This document shows, piece by piece, positions 11,423 to 19,768 of a stretch of 64,000 bases of DNA. Both the position numbers and the translations under genes were made by a program. The DNA lies in contig NZ_LMID01000013.1 in assembly GCF_001428605.1 (NCBI RefSeq), positions 349,042 through 413,041 of the forward strand, in the 5' to 3' direction. A model generated the notes under the pieces. The model was not told the DNA's origin. It ran no database searches and saw only the letters and a program-made list of their open reading frames with translations. Source of the DNA: Sphingomonas sp. Root720. GTDB lineage: Bacteria; Pseudomonadota; Alphaproteobacteria; Sphingomonadales; Sphingomonadaceae. Within the stretch, counting starts at the first letter, position 1; the number at the start of each line of letters is the position of its first letter.

Positions 11423-11493
11423 GCTTGCAAGCCCCTCCATTTCCAAGAGAGGGCACGCCCCGCCTGATCGGGGCGATATCGGGCGGGTAGATT

Positions 11494-11521
11494 GGGCGGA
11501 CCCAGGTCCGTCCTTTTTTTT
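11494..11521 (+). terminator. Intrinsic terminator after the D,D-carboxypeptidase gene
   Basis: GGGCGGACC and GGTCCGTCC form a 9-bp stem (one G-U) around a CA turn, followed by eight T. It ends 99 bases after the carboxypeptidase stop, a textbook Rho-independent terminator. Confidence 0.85.
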
Positions 11522-11576
11522 GGCGGCCCGTTTTTGGCGGCACAACCACTCGGCCGACCAGGGGGCCGACGGAACT

Positions 11577-11795
11577 CTACTGCAGGATGATGCGCCGGCT
11601 CGGCACCGAGGAGCCCGCGCTGGGCCGCAGCAATTCGCCCAGCCGTTTCTGGATTTCGGAGACGACATCCCGTTTGGGCTGAACCCGGTTCACCGGCTTC
11701 GGCTTCTGGGACAGTTCGCAGGCGGCCAGCTCATGGCTGCACAGCAGCGCCAGCGCCATGAAGCCGCCGAAAACGGATGACCTTCCCAAACCCAA
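11577..11795 (-). CDS. Small hypothetical lipoprotein
   Basis: A 72-residue reading frame. It has a hydrophobic N-terminal stretch (VFGGFMALALLCSHELAAC) ending in LAAC, a good lipobox, then a basic/hydrophilic tail of about 40 residues. The acidic residue just before the lipobox is unusual. It lies on the same strand as the two genes upstream of it, in a lower-GC island. I do not recognise a family. It may be a real small lipoprotein or a chance frame; an alternative ATG lies 12 codons in. Confidence 0.4.
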   Translation of the reverse strand: MGLGRSSVFGGFMALALLCSHELAACELSQKPKPVNRVQPKRDVVSEIQKRLGELLRPSAGSSVPSRRIILQ

Positions 11796-11900
11796 AGCCG
11801 CCTCCCTTCCGACGCCTTTTCGCGCGCGAATATAGCCGCACCGCCATGACGGCTCGACAGCCCGTCGGCGAACGGCATCACCGATCGACGAACGACATGA

Positions 11901-12308
11901 TCATCCGTGGGAGGCGCATTCTTTCCCTGGCGGAAGTGGGCGAGCAATCTCTGTCCGCCTGCTTGAACCACCGACGGAGTCGTCCAGGATCGAGATGTCC
12001 CGATCACGTATCGCAATCCGATAATGGACCGGCATGTTCCTTGTCAGATAGCCCAAGGCATATTGTCGCCTGGTGCCCCCCTGCCAATATGTCAGACATA
12101 TTCCGCCCTCCCGCCCAGAGAAAACCATCACGGCAGTCTCATGCCCGGGAAAAAGCTCATCGATGCGTTTGATCTTGCCGGCGAAATCGACCGATATGGC
12201 ATTGATCGGCTTGCGGGCGCGATTGGACAGGCTTGCCTTCATCATCGTCCAATCTCCACACCCAGCCAGACCGAGCAGGAAGATCATCAGGGCGGCGAGC
12301 TTTTTCAT
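11901..12308 (-). CDS. Hypothetical lipoprotein next to a DUF6973-like gene
   Basis: A 135-residue protein with signal MKKLAALMIFLLGLAGCGD: a clear lipobox (LAGC) with Asp at +2. The mature part is mixed charge with no family I recognise (KPINAISVDFAGKIK, HETAVMVFSG). It begins nine bases after the stop of the 12318-12773 gene, so the two form an operon. By position it could be the partner or immunity protein of that gene, which is only an inference. Base composition is visibly less GC-rich than the flanks. Confidence 0.7.
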   Translation of the reverse strand: MKKLAALMIFLLGLAGCGDWTMMKASLSNRARKPINAISVDFAGKIKRIDELFPGHETAVMVFSGREGGICLTYWQGGTRRQYALGYLTRNMPVHYRIAIRDRDISILDDSVGGSSRRTEIARPLPPGKECASHG

Positions 12309-12317
12309 ACCGGCTGA

Positions 12318-12773
12318 CTATCTCTGCAAACCGTGCAACCAACCCTTACGCAAAGCGAGTTCGGCAGCCGCATCCGGCATGAGCGATTGGAAGCGCGGGT
12401 CGACCGCCATCGCGCGACCTAGTCGATTATTGCGTAAGTCCATTTCCCTTTCATTCGCCGGCTGGCCACCATCGGCTTCATGGCTGTCGGCATAGGCCTC
12501 CGCAGCCTCCTTTCCGATGGATTGAGTCATCGCGAAATTCCAACGCAAATGACGATAGGCATCCCCCGGGCCATTCCAACGCTCTTCGCGCGGGAACCGC
12601 TCCTCGACCGCGGCCTTCGAATCTTCCGCCAGTCGCCAGGCCCGATATGTCTCCATCGGATGCCGCCTGACCATATTCTCCATCTCGGTCAAACCGCGAT
12701 CCGCTAGTTTGACAGAGGGCGTCCTGATATTCTGCTCACCCCACGGATCGCGCGGATAATCATGATCTGACAT
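12318..12773 (-). CDS. DUF6973-like protein (possible toxin-related domain)
   Basis: A 151-residue protein without a signal peptide. Its centre and end carry the pattern NGPGDAYRHLRWN, then SHEADG, then MDLRNNRLGRAMA. This resembles the NGxGDAxRH...HE...DxxNNxxGR family (DUF6973-like) often found as a C-terminal module of polymorphic toxins and phage proteins. The conserved Asp, His, Glu and Asn residues suggest an enzyme active site, but the activity is not known to me. It is followed closely by a lipoprotein gene, and the pair lies in a lower-GC island. Confidence 0.65.
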   Translation of the reverse strand: MSDHDYPRDPWGEQNIRTPSVKLADRGLTEMENMVRRHPMETYRAWRLAEDSKAAVEERFPREERWNGPGDAYRHLRWNFAMTQSIGKEAAEAYADSHEADGGQPANEREMDLRNNRLGRAMAVDPRFQSLMPDAAAELALRKGWLHGLQR

Positions 12774-12869
12774 TCGACCCTCCCGCTGGGTGCAGGCGTA
12801 TAGCCTAATCCCGTGGGAAAATCAAGAACAAAAAGAGAACAAATACCGTTTCCCTCCCCGCCTGCCGGA

Positions 12870-14264
12870 CTACATATGCAGCGTGCGTCCATAGGCCGCC
12901 AGCACGCTCTCGTGCATCGCCTCGCTGATCGTCGGGTGCGGGAAGACGGTGCCGATCAGCTCGGCCTCGGTGGTCTCGAGCGTCTTGCCGATCGTATAGC
13001 CCTGGATCATCTCGGTGACCTCGGCGCCGACCATGTGCGCACCGAGCAGCTCGCCGGTCGCCTCGTCGAACACGGTCTTCACGAAGCCCTCGGGCTCGCC
13101 CAGCGCGATCGCCTTGCCGTTGCCGATGAACGGGAATTTGCCGACCTTGACCTTGTAGCCGGCCTCCTTCGCCTTGGCCTCGGTCAGGCCGACCGACGCG
13201 ACCTGCGGGCGGCAATAGGTGCAGCCCGGGATGTTGCGGACATCCATCGCGTGCGGATGCTGGCCGGCGATCGCCTCGGCGGCGATCACCGCCTCGTGCA
13301 TCGCCTTGTGCGCCAGCCAGGGCGCACCCGCCACGTCGCCGATCGCATAGATGCCCTCGACGTTGGTGCGGCAGCTGTCGTCGATCAGGATATGGCCGCG
13401 CTCGGTCTTCACGCCCAGCGTCTCCAGCCCGATATTCTCGGTGTTGGGGACGATGCCGACCGCGACGATGACGTGACTATATTCCTCGGTCGTGACCTTG
13501 CCGTCCTTCTCCTTGATCTCGGCCTTGATGCCCTTGGCCGTCGTCTCGATCTTCTGGACGCCGGTCGACGCGCGGATCGTCATGCCCTGCTTGGTCAGCG
13601 CCTTGGTCATGAAGCTGCTGACCTCCTCGTCCTCGACCGGCAGGATGCGATCGAGCATCTCGACGATCGTCACCTTGGCGCCCATGTCGCCATAGAAGCT
13701 GGCGAACTCGACGCCGATCGCGCCCGATCCGATGACCAGCAGGTTGGTCGGCATCTCGGCCGGGGTCAGCGCGTGGCGGTAGGTCCAGATCTTCTTGCCG
13801 TCCGCCTTGGCGAAGGGCAGGTCGCGGGCGCGGGCGCCGGTCGCGACGATGATGTTCTTCGCGGCGAGCTCGGTCTTCTGGCCGTCCTTGGTGACGGTAA
13901 GCTTGCCCTTGGCGGTCAGCACGCCGTCGCCGAAATGCACGGCGATCTTGTGCTTCTTCATCAGGCCGGTGACGCCCTGGTTCAGCTGCTTGGCGACGCC
14001 GCGCGACCGCTTGACCACGTCGGCCAGCTCGAAGGTCGGCTCGACCGGGGCGAGGCCGAACGCCGCCGCATGCTTCATGTGGTGGAAGATCTCCGACGAA
14101 CGCAGCAGCGCCTTGGTCGGGATGCAGCCCCAGTTGAGGCAGATGCCGCCGAGCAGCTCGCGCTCGACGATCGCGACCTTCAGGCCGAGCTGGGCGGCCC
14201 GGATCGCCGCGACATAGCCGCCGGGACCCGACCCGAGGACGATGAGATCGTAGGTGTCCGCCAC
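12870..14264 (-). CDS. lpdA: Dihydrolipoyl dehydrogenase (E3)
   Basis: A 464-residue flavoprotein, full length. It has an FAD-binding GSGPGGY motif, redox disulfide GGICLNWGCIPTK, an NAD-binding GSGAIGVEFA motif and the C-terminal catalytic HPTISE. It reoxidises dihydrolipoamide on 2-oxoacid dehydrogenase E2 subunits. It lies 14 bases downstream of a thioesterase gene and in the same operon as the E2 gene, so it most likely serves pyruvate dehydrogenase. Confidence 0.97.
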   Translation of the reverse strand: MADTYDLIVLGSGPGGYVAAIRAAQLGLKVAIVERELLGGICLNWGCIPTKALLRSSEIFHHMKHAAAFGLAPVEPTFELADVVKRSRGVAKQLNQGVTGLMKKHKIAVHFGDGVLTAKGKLTVTKDGQKTELAAKNIIVATGARARDLPFAKADGKKIWTYRHALTPAEMPTNLLVIGSGAIGVEFASFYGDMGAKVTIVEMLDRILPVEDEEVSSFMTKALTKQGMTIRASTGVQKIETTAKGIKAEIKEKDGKVTTEEYSHVIVAVGIVPNTENIGLETLGVKTERGHILIDDSCRTNVEGIYAIGDVAGAPWLAHKAMHEAVIAAEAIAGQHPHAMDVRNIPGCTYCRPQVASVGLTEAKAKEAGYKVKVGKFPFIGNGKAIALGEPEGFVKTVFDEATGELLGAHMVGAEVTEMIQGYTIGKTLETTEAELIGTVFPHPTISEAMHESVLAAYGRTLHM

Positions 14265-14278
14265 TGCCTGCTCCTATT

Positions 14279-14668
14279 CTATCCGTCGACGGCGCGCGGC
14301 CGTCCCTGATCGTCGATCGCGACGAAGGTGATCGTCGCCTGGGTAACCCGTTCATGTTCCATGCCGTCGCGCGACTGGCGCCAGGCCGCAACCTCGATCT
14401 TGATCGAGGTGCGACCCACCGACAGCAGGTCGGCATAGACCGACACGACGTCGCCGACCTTCACCGGGCGGTGGAAGATCATGCCGTCGATGGCGATCGT
14501 CGCCGCGCGGCCCTTGCTGCGCTTCGAGGCGACCGTTCCGGCGGCAAGATCCATCATGCTGACTAGCCAGCCGCCGAAGATGTCACCATTGGCATTAGTG
14601 TCAGCCGGCATGGCGACCACGCGTATCGCGGGGTTGCCGTCCGGCGGCAGCGTCGTGCCGGCTGACAT
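14279..14668 (-). CDS. Acyl-CoA thioesterase (hotdog fold, YciA-like)
   Basis: A 129-residue single hotdog domain with ADTNANGDIFGGWLVSMMD, the conserved substrate-pocket Asn/Asp segment of YciA/BFIT-type thioesterases. Further on are IDGMIFHRPVKVGD and a short C-terminus. Its ATG overlaps the E2 stop (ATGA). Its place between E2 and E3 suggests hydrolysis of excess acyl-CoA and CoA recycling, but the substrate is not determined. Confidence 0.88.
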   Translation of the reverse strand: MSAGTTLPPDGNPAIRVVAMPADTNANGDIFGGWLVSMMDLAAGTVASKRSKGRAATIAIDGMIFHRPVKVGDVVSVYADLLSVGRTSIKIEVAAWRQSRDGMEHERVTQATITFVAIDDQGRPRAVDG

Positions 14669-15996
14669 CAGGCCAGCATGCCGAGCGGATTTTCCACGAG
14701 CTGCTTGAATGCCTGCATCAGCTGCGCGCCGACCGCGCCGTCGATCGCGCGGTGGTCGAAGCTGCCGGTCACCGACATCACCGTCGCGGTCGACAGTGCA
14801 TCGTCGATCACATAGGGCCGCTTCTCGCCGGCGCCGATCGCCATGATCATCGCCTGGGGCGGGTTGATCACCGCGGTGAACTGCTTGATCCCGAACATGC
14901 CCATGTTCGAGATCGAGGCGGTGCCGCCTTGATATTCCTGCGGCTGCAGCTTGCCGGCCTTGGCACGTTCGGCCAGGTCCTTGACCTCGGTGGCGATCGC
15001 CGCGACGCTCTTGCCGTCGGCGCCCTTGACGATCGGCGTGATCAGCCCGCCGGGGATCGCGACCGCGACCGAGATGTCGGCGCGCTGGTAGCGGATCAGC
15101 GTGTCGCCCGCGAAGGATACGTTGCAGTCCGGCACCTCCATCAGCGCGACGGCGAGCGCCTTGATCAGCAGGTCGTTGACCGACAGCTTCACCCCGCGGC
15201 TCTCGAGCGACGCATTGAGCTCGCCGCGCAGCTTCAGCAGCGGATCGAGCCGGATGTCGACCGTCAGGTAGATGTGCGGGCTCTGCTGCATCGACTCGGT
15301 CAGGCGGCGCGCGATCGTCTTGCGCATGTTCGACAGCTTGACGACCTCGTGCGGGATCTCGTCCGCGCCGGTCGCGACCGGCGCGGTAGCGGCGGCCTTG
15401 GGCGCGGCCGCCTGGGCGGGCGCGGCGGCGGCGGCGGCGGCGGCAGGCTTGGCGCCACCGCTCGGCGTGCCGTCGAGGTCGGCCTTGACGATTCGGCCGG
15501 CCGGGCCCGAGCCGCTGACCTGCGCCAGATCGATGCCCTGCGCCTGCGCCAGCCGGCGCGCGAGCGGGCTCGCCTTCACGCGAGAGCCGGAGTCGGATGC
15601 GGGGGCTGCGGCCTTGGCGGGGGCTTCCGCCTTGGGGGCGGGCACTTCCGCCTTGGGAGCGGACACCTCTGCCTTGGGGGCAGGCGTTTCCTTCTTCGGC
15701 TCTTCCTTGGGTGCGGCCTCGGCCTTCGGCGCCGCCTTGGGCGCCTCGTCCTCATCCTCGCCCTGGATCAGCGCGATCACCGCGCCGACCTTGACGCCCT
15801 CGGTGCCCTCGGCGACCACCAGCTGGGTGACGATGCCTTCGTCGACGGCTTCGAACTCCATCGTCGCCTTGTCGGTCTCGATCTCGGCGAGGAGATCGCC
15901 GGAAGAGACCTTGTCCCCTTCCTTGACGAGCCATTTGGCAAGAGTACCTTCCTCCATCGTCGGAGAAAGGGCGGGCATCTTCAACTCGATCGGCAT
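14668..15996 (-). CDS. pdhC: Pyruvate dehydrogenase E2, dihydrolipoamide acetyltransferase
   Basis: A 442-residue E2. The start [17 protein letters not shown] follows a GGGGA site; a 15-codon extension is rejected. Domains: one lipoyl domain ([10 protein letters not shown], lipoylated Lys), an Ala/Pro/Lys-rich linker about residues 85-140, a subunit-binding domain ([11 protein letters not shown]), a second Ala-rich linker and a catalytic domain with DHRAIDGA. The family with MPALSPTM and this short linker belongs to pyruvate dehydrogenase. It transfers acetyl groups to CoA. E1 genes are not in the window. Confidence 0.95.
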   Translation of the reverse strand: MPIELKMPALSPTMEEGTLAKWLVKEGDKVSSGDLLAEIETDKATMEFEAVDEGIVTQLVVAEGTEGVKVGAVIALIQGEDEDEAPKAAPKAEAAPKEEPKKETPAPKAEVSAPKAEVPAPKAEAPAKAAAPASDSGSRVKASPLARRLAQAQGIDLAQVSGSGPAGRIVKADLDGTPSGGAKPAAAAAAAAPAQAAAPKAAATAPVATGADEIPHEVVKLSNMRKTIARRLTESMQQSPHIYLTVDIRLDPLLKLRGELNASLESRGVKLSVNDLLIKALAVALMEVPDCNVSFAGDTLIRYQRADISVAVAIPGGLITPIVKGADGKSVAAIATEVKDLAERAKAGKLQPQEYQGGTASISNMGMFGIKQFTAVINPPQAMIMAIGAGEKRPYVIDDALSTATVMSVTGSFDHRAIDGAVGAQLMQAFKQLVENPLGMLA

Positions 15997-16131
15997 AGTA
16001 TGTCCCCTGAAGAGGGTTTGGGGTCGATGCGAGCACCTCATCCCCGCTCAGGATTGCAAGGTCAAGGCCGACAGGGGCAAAAACCATAGGCGGAAAACCG
16101 ATATGGTTACAAATTAGAGGAATAGGCTGAA

Positions 16132-16587
16132 GTGCGTACCTATCTGGTTGTCATCGACGATAATGAAGCCGCTCGTGCGGCCTTGCGCTTCGCTGCGAGG
16201 CGCGCCGCGAAGACCGGCGGCTCGGTCGAGATTCTCGCGCTCGTGCCGCAGCAGGAGTTCGTGCAGTGGGGCGCCGTCCAGGCGACGATGGAGGAGGAGG
16301 CCCGTCTGCGTGCCGAGGCGATGGTCGCTCAGGCCGCCAGCGCACTGATCGAGGATACCGGCATCATGCCGGCCATCACGGTGCGCCAGGGCGATCCGGT
16401 CGCCGTGGTCCGGGAATTGCTCGCCGAACAGCCGCACGTCGCGGCGCTGGTTCTCGGCGCGGCGTCGGCGGGCAATCCCGGCAAGCTGGTGAGCCACTTC
16501 GCCGGCGCCGATGCGGGGCAGCTCCCCTGCCCGCTGATGATCGTCCCCGGCGCGCTGGACGACGAGGCGATCGACCGGCTGAGCTGA
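16132..16587 (+). CDS. Universal stress protein (UspA) family
   Basis: A 151-residue single Usp domain, GTG start after AGAGGAATAGG. It begins MRTYLVVIDDNEAARAALRFA and ends with CPLMIVPGA. The nucleotide-binding GxxxxG...S segment is recognisable as LGAASAGNPGKLVSHF but degenerate. It is divergent from pdhC, with 135 bases between. The role is unspecific (stress survival). Confidence 0.85.
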   Translation: MRTYLVVIDDNEAARAALRFAARRAAKTGGSVEILALVPQQEFVQWGAVQATMEEEARLRAEAMVAQAASALIEDTGIMPAITVRQGDPVAVVRELLAEQPHVAALVLGAASAGNPGKLVSHFAGADAGQLPCPLMIVPGALDDEAIDRLS

Positions 16588-16606
16588 TTTCTTCCACCCT
16601 TTTACC

Positions 16607-16682
16607 GTCATGCCAGCGCAGGCTGGCATCTCAGGAGAGGAGCGCGGCGCTCATCTCAAGAGAGTCCGGCCTCCGCCGGAAC
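16607..16682. repeat. REP-like palindrome (degenerate pair)
   Basis: A REP unit with arms ATGCCAGC and GCTGGCAT lies at 16607-16633, just after the Usp gene. A degraded opposite-facing unit lies near 16660-16682 (AGTCCGGC/GCCGGA). The same element recurs at 39.1, 41.1, 59.7 and 62.8 kb. It fills the space between two convergent genes. Confidence 0.75.
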
Positions 16683-16705
16683 ACCGTCCCGGGGCTGGAA
16701 GATTC

Positions 16706-17194
16706 TCACCCCGCGATCCGCGGCCCCAGCACGGCGACCAGTTCGGCGCAGCCCTTTACATCCTCGGCATCGAACCGGCCCTTCACCGGGCTGTCGAGGT
16801 CGAGCACGCCGATCAGCCGGCCCTGGTGGACGATCGGCATCACCAGTTCGGATGCCGAGGCCGCATCGCAGGCGATATGGCCGGGGAAGGCGTGGACGTC
16901 CTCGATGCATTGCGGTTCGTGCGTCGCCGCCGCCGTTCCGCACACGCCCTTGCCGAACGGGATGCGGATACAGGCGGTCTTGCCCTGGAACGGCCCGAGC
17001 ACCAGTTCGCCGTCGACCGCGCGGTAGAAGCCCGCCCAGTTGAGGTCGGGGAGATATTCCCAGACGAGGGCGGCGGCATTGGCCATGTTGGCGATGGAAT
17101 CGGGTTCGTCGGCCGTCAGCGCGGCGAGCGCCGCCGCCATGTCCGCATAGAGGGCTGCCTTGTCGCCATATGTGTCGATGTCGAATCTGTACAT
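16706..17194 (-). CDS. msrC: GAF-domain free methionine-(R)-sulfoxide reductase
   Basis: A 162-residue single GAF domain. The fRMsr signatures are present: GPFQGKTACIRIPFGKGVCG, QCIEDVHAFPGHIACDA and SEIV-like SELVMPI. Cysteines are at the three family positions used for catalysis and resolution. It reduces free L-methionine (R)-S-oxide in the cytoplasm, protecting against oxidants. The start is taken from MYRFDIDTYGDK. Confidence 0.9.
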   Translation of the reverse strand: MYRFDIDTYGDKAALYADMAAALAALTADEPDSIANMANAAALVWEYLPDLNWAGFYRAVDGELVLGPFQGKTACIRIPFGKGVCGTAAATHEPQCIEDVHAFPGHIACDAASASELVMPIVHQGRLIGVLDLDSPVKGRFDAEDVKGCAELVAVLGPRIAG

Positions 17195-17258
17195 GCCCCC
17201 GGTCTGGCCCCAGTTTGCTTGCGCTTCAAGCGCCTTGCGATATCGTGGCCGCCGGGTT

Positions 17259-17750
17259 TTGGGGGAGGCTGCGCTGACATCGCTCTATTATCGCCTGATC
17301 TGGCTGCTGCCGGTCGCCTTCGCGGCACATATCGCCGAGGAATATCTTGCCGGCTTCCCCCGCTATGCCGCGGAGATCAGCGGCCATGCGATGGCGCTGC
17401 CGCTGTTTCTCGGCGGCAACATCCTCTTCATCCTGGTCATGGCGGCGCTCGTGGGCCGGGCGGCGAAGACGCGCAGCCCCGAAGCCAATTTCTGGGTGCT
17501 GGCCTGGGCCGCGGGCAACCAGTTCTGGAATTTCGTCTTTCATTTCGCGCTGGTGCTCGCGTTCGACCGCAACTCGCCCGGCCTGGTGACCGGGACGCTG
17601 GTCTACTTCCCGCTCTCGCTCGCGCTGTGGCAGGCGGCGCTGGCCGAAAGGATCGTCCGCCCCGCGACGCTCGCCGCCGCCATCCTGCTGGGCGGCGCCT
17701 ATATGGGCGCGGTGGCCGCCTTCAGCATCTTCCACCTCGGCGGACTATAG
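17259..17750 (+). CDS. HXXEE-domain membrane protein
   Basis: About 163 residues with four to five membrane helices. It carries HIAEEY near the N-terminus and FWNFVFHF later, matching the HXXEE family of unknown function. The start is uncertain. TTG at 17259 is in frame, but GGGGGAGG at 17261-17268 is ideally placed for an unusual CTG start at 17274, which would begin LTSLYYRLIWLLP. ATGs further up overlap the divergent fRMsr gene. No function is assigned. Confidence 0.8.
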   Translation: MGEAALTSLYYRLIWLLPVAFAAHIAEEYLAGFPRYAAEISGHAMALPLFLGGNILFILVMAALVGRAAKTRSPEANFWVLAWAAGNQFWNFVFHFALVLAFDRNSPGLVTGTLVYFPLSLALWQAALAERIVRPATLAAAILLGGAYMGAVAAFSIFHLGGL

Positions 17751-17779
17751 GCCCCCTTCCCGACGGACGGGCGGGGGAG

Positions 17780-18205
17780 CTAATCCAGCCGCGGCTTGCC
17801 CCGGCCCGCCTTCACCCCCGATCGCTTGGCCTTGCCGTCCAGCCGCCGGACCTTCGACGAATAGGTCGCCTTGGTCGGCTTGCGTTTCTTGGGGACGATG
17901 GTCGCCTCGCGGATCAGTTCCAGCAACCGTTCGAGCGCGGCTTCGCGGTTGCGCGGCTGGTCGCGATATTCCTGCGCCTGGATCACGATCACGCCGTCCG
18001 AGGTCAGCCGCGATCCCGCCAGCCGCTGGACGCGTATCGATACCGCGTCGGGCAGCGAGGGCGAGTGGCGCGCGTCGAAGCGCAACTCGACCGCGCTCGA
18101 GACCTTGTTGACGTTCTGCCCGCCGGGTCCGCTGGCCCGGACGAAGCGTTCCTCGATTTCGTCGGCGTCGATCGAGATGTGCGCGGTCACGGCGATGCGG
18201 GGCAT
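17780..18205 (-). CDS. arfB: Alternative ribosome-rescue factor, peptidyl-tRNA hydrolase ArfB
   Basis: A 141-residue RF-1-like domain protein with the GGQ motif in RASGPGGQNVNKVSSAVEL and a basic C-terminal tail (KKRKPTKATYSSKVRR...) that enters an empty mRNA channel. It has no codon-recognition domain, so it is ArfB/YaeJ rather than a release factor. It hydrolyses peptidyl-tRNA on stalled ribosomes. It begins five bases after the pseudouridine synthase gene and is likely cotranscribed with it. Confidence 0.92.
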   Translation of the reverse strand: MPRIAVTAHISIDADEIEERFVRASGPGGQNVNKVSSAVELRFDARHSPSLPDAVSIRVQRLAGSRLTSDGVIVIQAQEYRDQPRNREAALERLLELIREATIVPKKRKPTKATYSSKVRRLDGKAKRSGVKAGRGKPRLD

Positions 18206-18210
18206 GGCGG

Positions 18211-18882
18211 TCAGGCCGGGTCGGTGAAGCCTAGCGCGACGAACCGCGCGGGGAGCGGCGCGCGGGCCTCGATCGGCGGCTTGCCCTCCCGCGGCACGAC
18301 CAGCGCCAGGGCGTGGAGCAGCGTCACGCCGGCCTGCCCGCCCCGGCCGCCATCGCGCCCATAGACCGGGTCGCCATGGATCGGCAGGCCGATGCCGGTG
18401 GCGGCGTGGACGCGGATCTGATGGGTCCGGCCGGTCGTCGGCTTGAACTCGACCAGCGAGCGGCCATCGACCGTCGCGAGCAGCCGCCACGCGGTGGTCG
18501 CCGGCTTGCCCCGGGGATCGCCGACCATCCGCCAGCCCTTCTCGCGGGTCGAAACCTTGCCGAGCGGCAGGTCGACCAGTCCGCTTTCCTCGGCCGGCAC
18601 GCCGTCGAGGACCGCGAGATAGGTCTTCTCGACCTTCCCTTCCTCGAAGGCGAGCGCGAAGCGCTTGTGCGCCTTGGGATTGCGGGCGAGCAGCAGGCAG
18701 CCCGACGTGTCCCGGTCGAGCCGGTGGACCGCGCTGGGCCAGCGCTTGAAACCGAAGGACAGCGACTGGAGATGGTTCTCCAGGCTGATGCTGCCGTCGC
18801 GGGGCGGATCGACCGGCAAGCCGGAGGGCTTGTCGATCACCATCGCCTCGCCGTCGATAAATAGGATATGTTCATCTAGCAC
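18211..18882 (-). CDS. RluA-family pseudouridine synthase
   Basis: A 223-residue enzyme. The GTG start is chosen because AAGGGAGG lies just upstream; the frame stays open far beyond but lacks coding character. Catalytic motif [15 protein letters not shown] (Asp nucleophile) and the downstream [10 protein letters not shown] are both present. No S4 domain is seen, so it resembles RluA/TruC-type enzymes. The exact RNA target (rRNA or tRNA) cannot be assigned. Confidence 0.9.
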   Translation of the reverse strand: MLDEHILFIDGEAMVIDKPSGLPVDPPRDGSISLENHLQSLSFGFKRWPSAVHRLDRDTSGCLLLARNPKAHKRFALAFEEGKVEKTYLAVLDGVPAEESGLVDLPLGKVSTREKGWRMVGDPRGKPATTAWRLLATVDGRSLVEFKPTTGRTHQIRVHAATGIGLPIHGDPVYGRDGGRGGQAGVTLLHALALVVPREGKPPIEARAPLPARFVALGFTDPA

Positions 18883-18925
18883 GCGCCTCCCTTGCACGCG
18901 CCGGCCCCGAGTGCAAAGAGCTTCC

Positions 18926-18954
18926 TTGCGTTTCGGGCGCTTCGCCGCTATGCG
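18926..18954 (+). promoter_or_regulatory. Probable promoter of rplY
   Basis: TTGCGT (18926-18931), a 17-base spacer and TATGCG (18949-18954) lie about 72 bases before the rplY start. The -10 box is imperfect, so this is a moderate call. Confidence 0.4.
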
Positions 18955-19026
18955 CGCCCCTCCCGCTCTGGTCATCCCTGGAGGCAGTGCGGTTTTGGAA
19001 ACACAAATGCGAACTGGAGACATGTT

Positions 19027-19659
19027 ATGAGCGAAGTGCTCGACCTGTCGGCCGAGGCACGCGAGCGGGCAGGCAAGGGAGCCTCCCGCGCGATCCGCCG
19101 CGAAGGCCGCGTCCCCGCCGTGATCTACGGCGAAAAGCAGGAACCCACCTCGATCCATATCGAGGAAAAGCTTCTCATGAAGCTGCTGCACACTGGCCAC
19201 TTCTTCAACAGCGTGGTCATGCTGGATGTCGGCGGCAAGAAGATCCGGACCCTGCCGAAGGACGTCCAGTTCCATCCCGTCAACGATCGTCCGCTGCACG
19301 CCGACTTCCTGCGTATCGGCGAACATAGCAAGGTCACCGTCAACGTTCCGGTCCACTTCACGGACGAGGAACTGTCGCCGGGCCTGAAGCGTGGCGGCGT
19401 CCTCAACGTCGTCATCCACGACCTCGGCCTGTCGGTCGATGCGGCCGAGATCCCCGACGGGATCACGGTCTCGCTGAAGGGGCTCGAGGTCGGCGACAAC
19501 ATCCACCTGTCGCAGATCCAGCTGCCGAAGGGCGCGACCGCGGTCGACCACGGCGACATCACCATCGCGACGATCGTCGCTCCGTCGGCGCTGAAGAGCA
19601 GTGAAGGCGACGCCGCCGACACCGCCGAAGATGGCGGCGAAGAGGCTTCCGAGGGCTGA
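19027..19659 (+). CDS. rplY: 50S ribosomal protein L25 (Ctc/TL5 type)
   Basis: A 210-residue long form of L25. An N-terminal 5S-rRNA-binding domain ([20 protein letters not shown]) is followed by the TL5-type beta domain and an acidic tail ([16 protein letters not shown]). The start follows a GGAG site. It binds 5S rRNA in the central protuberance. It is upstream of pth, the pairing seen in many bacteria, with a terminator between. Confidence 0.96.
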   Translation: MSEVLDLSAEARERAGKGASRAIRREGRVPAVIYGEKQEPTSIHIEEKLLMKLLHTGHFFNSVVMLDVGGKKIRTLPKDVQFHPVNDRPLHADFLRIGEHSKVTVNVPVHFTDEELSPGLKRGGVLNVVIHDLGLSVDAAEIPDGITVSLKGLEVGDNIHLSQIQLPKGATAVDHGDITIATIVAPSALKSSEGDAADTAEDGGEEASEG

Positions 19660-19686
19660 ACCCCTCGCGCTTCGCGAACAGACAGA

Positions 19687-19718
19687 GGCTCCGCCGATCC
19701 GTTCGGCGGGGCCTTTTT
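19687..19718 (+). terminator. Intrinsic terminator between rplY and pth
   Basis: GGCTCCGCCGA pairs with TCGGCGGGGCC (11 bp, one G-U) around TCCGT, followed by TTTTTCTTT. It begins 28 bases after the rplY stop. Confidence 0.88.
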
Positions 19719-19768
19719 CTTTGCCACGCATCTTTCTCCGGTTCGATCGAGTGGCTAGGAGGCTCGCC

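Noticed and set aside
12813-14309. 498-codon plus-strand frame over lpdA
   Set aside because: Antisense shadow; composition typical of reversed GC-rich coding sequence.
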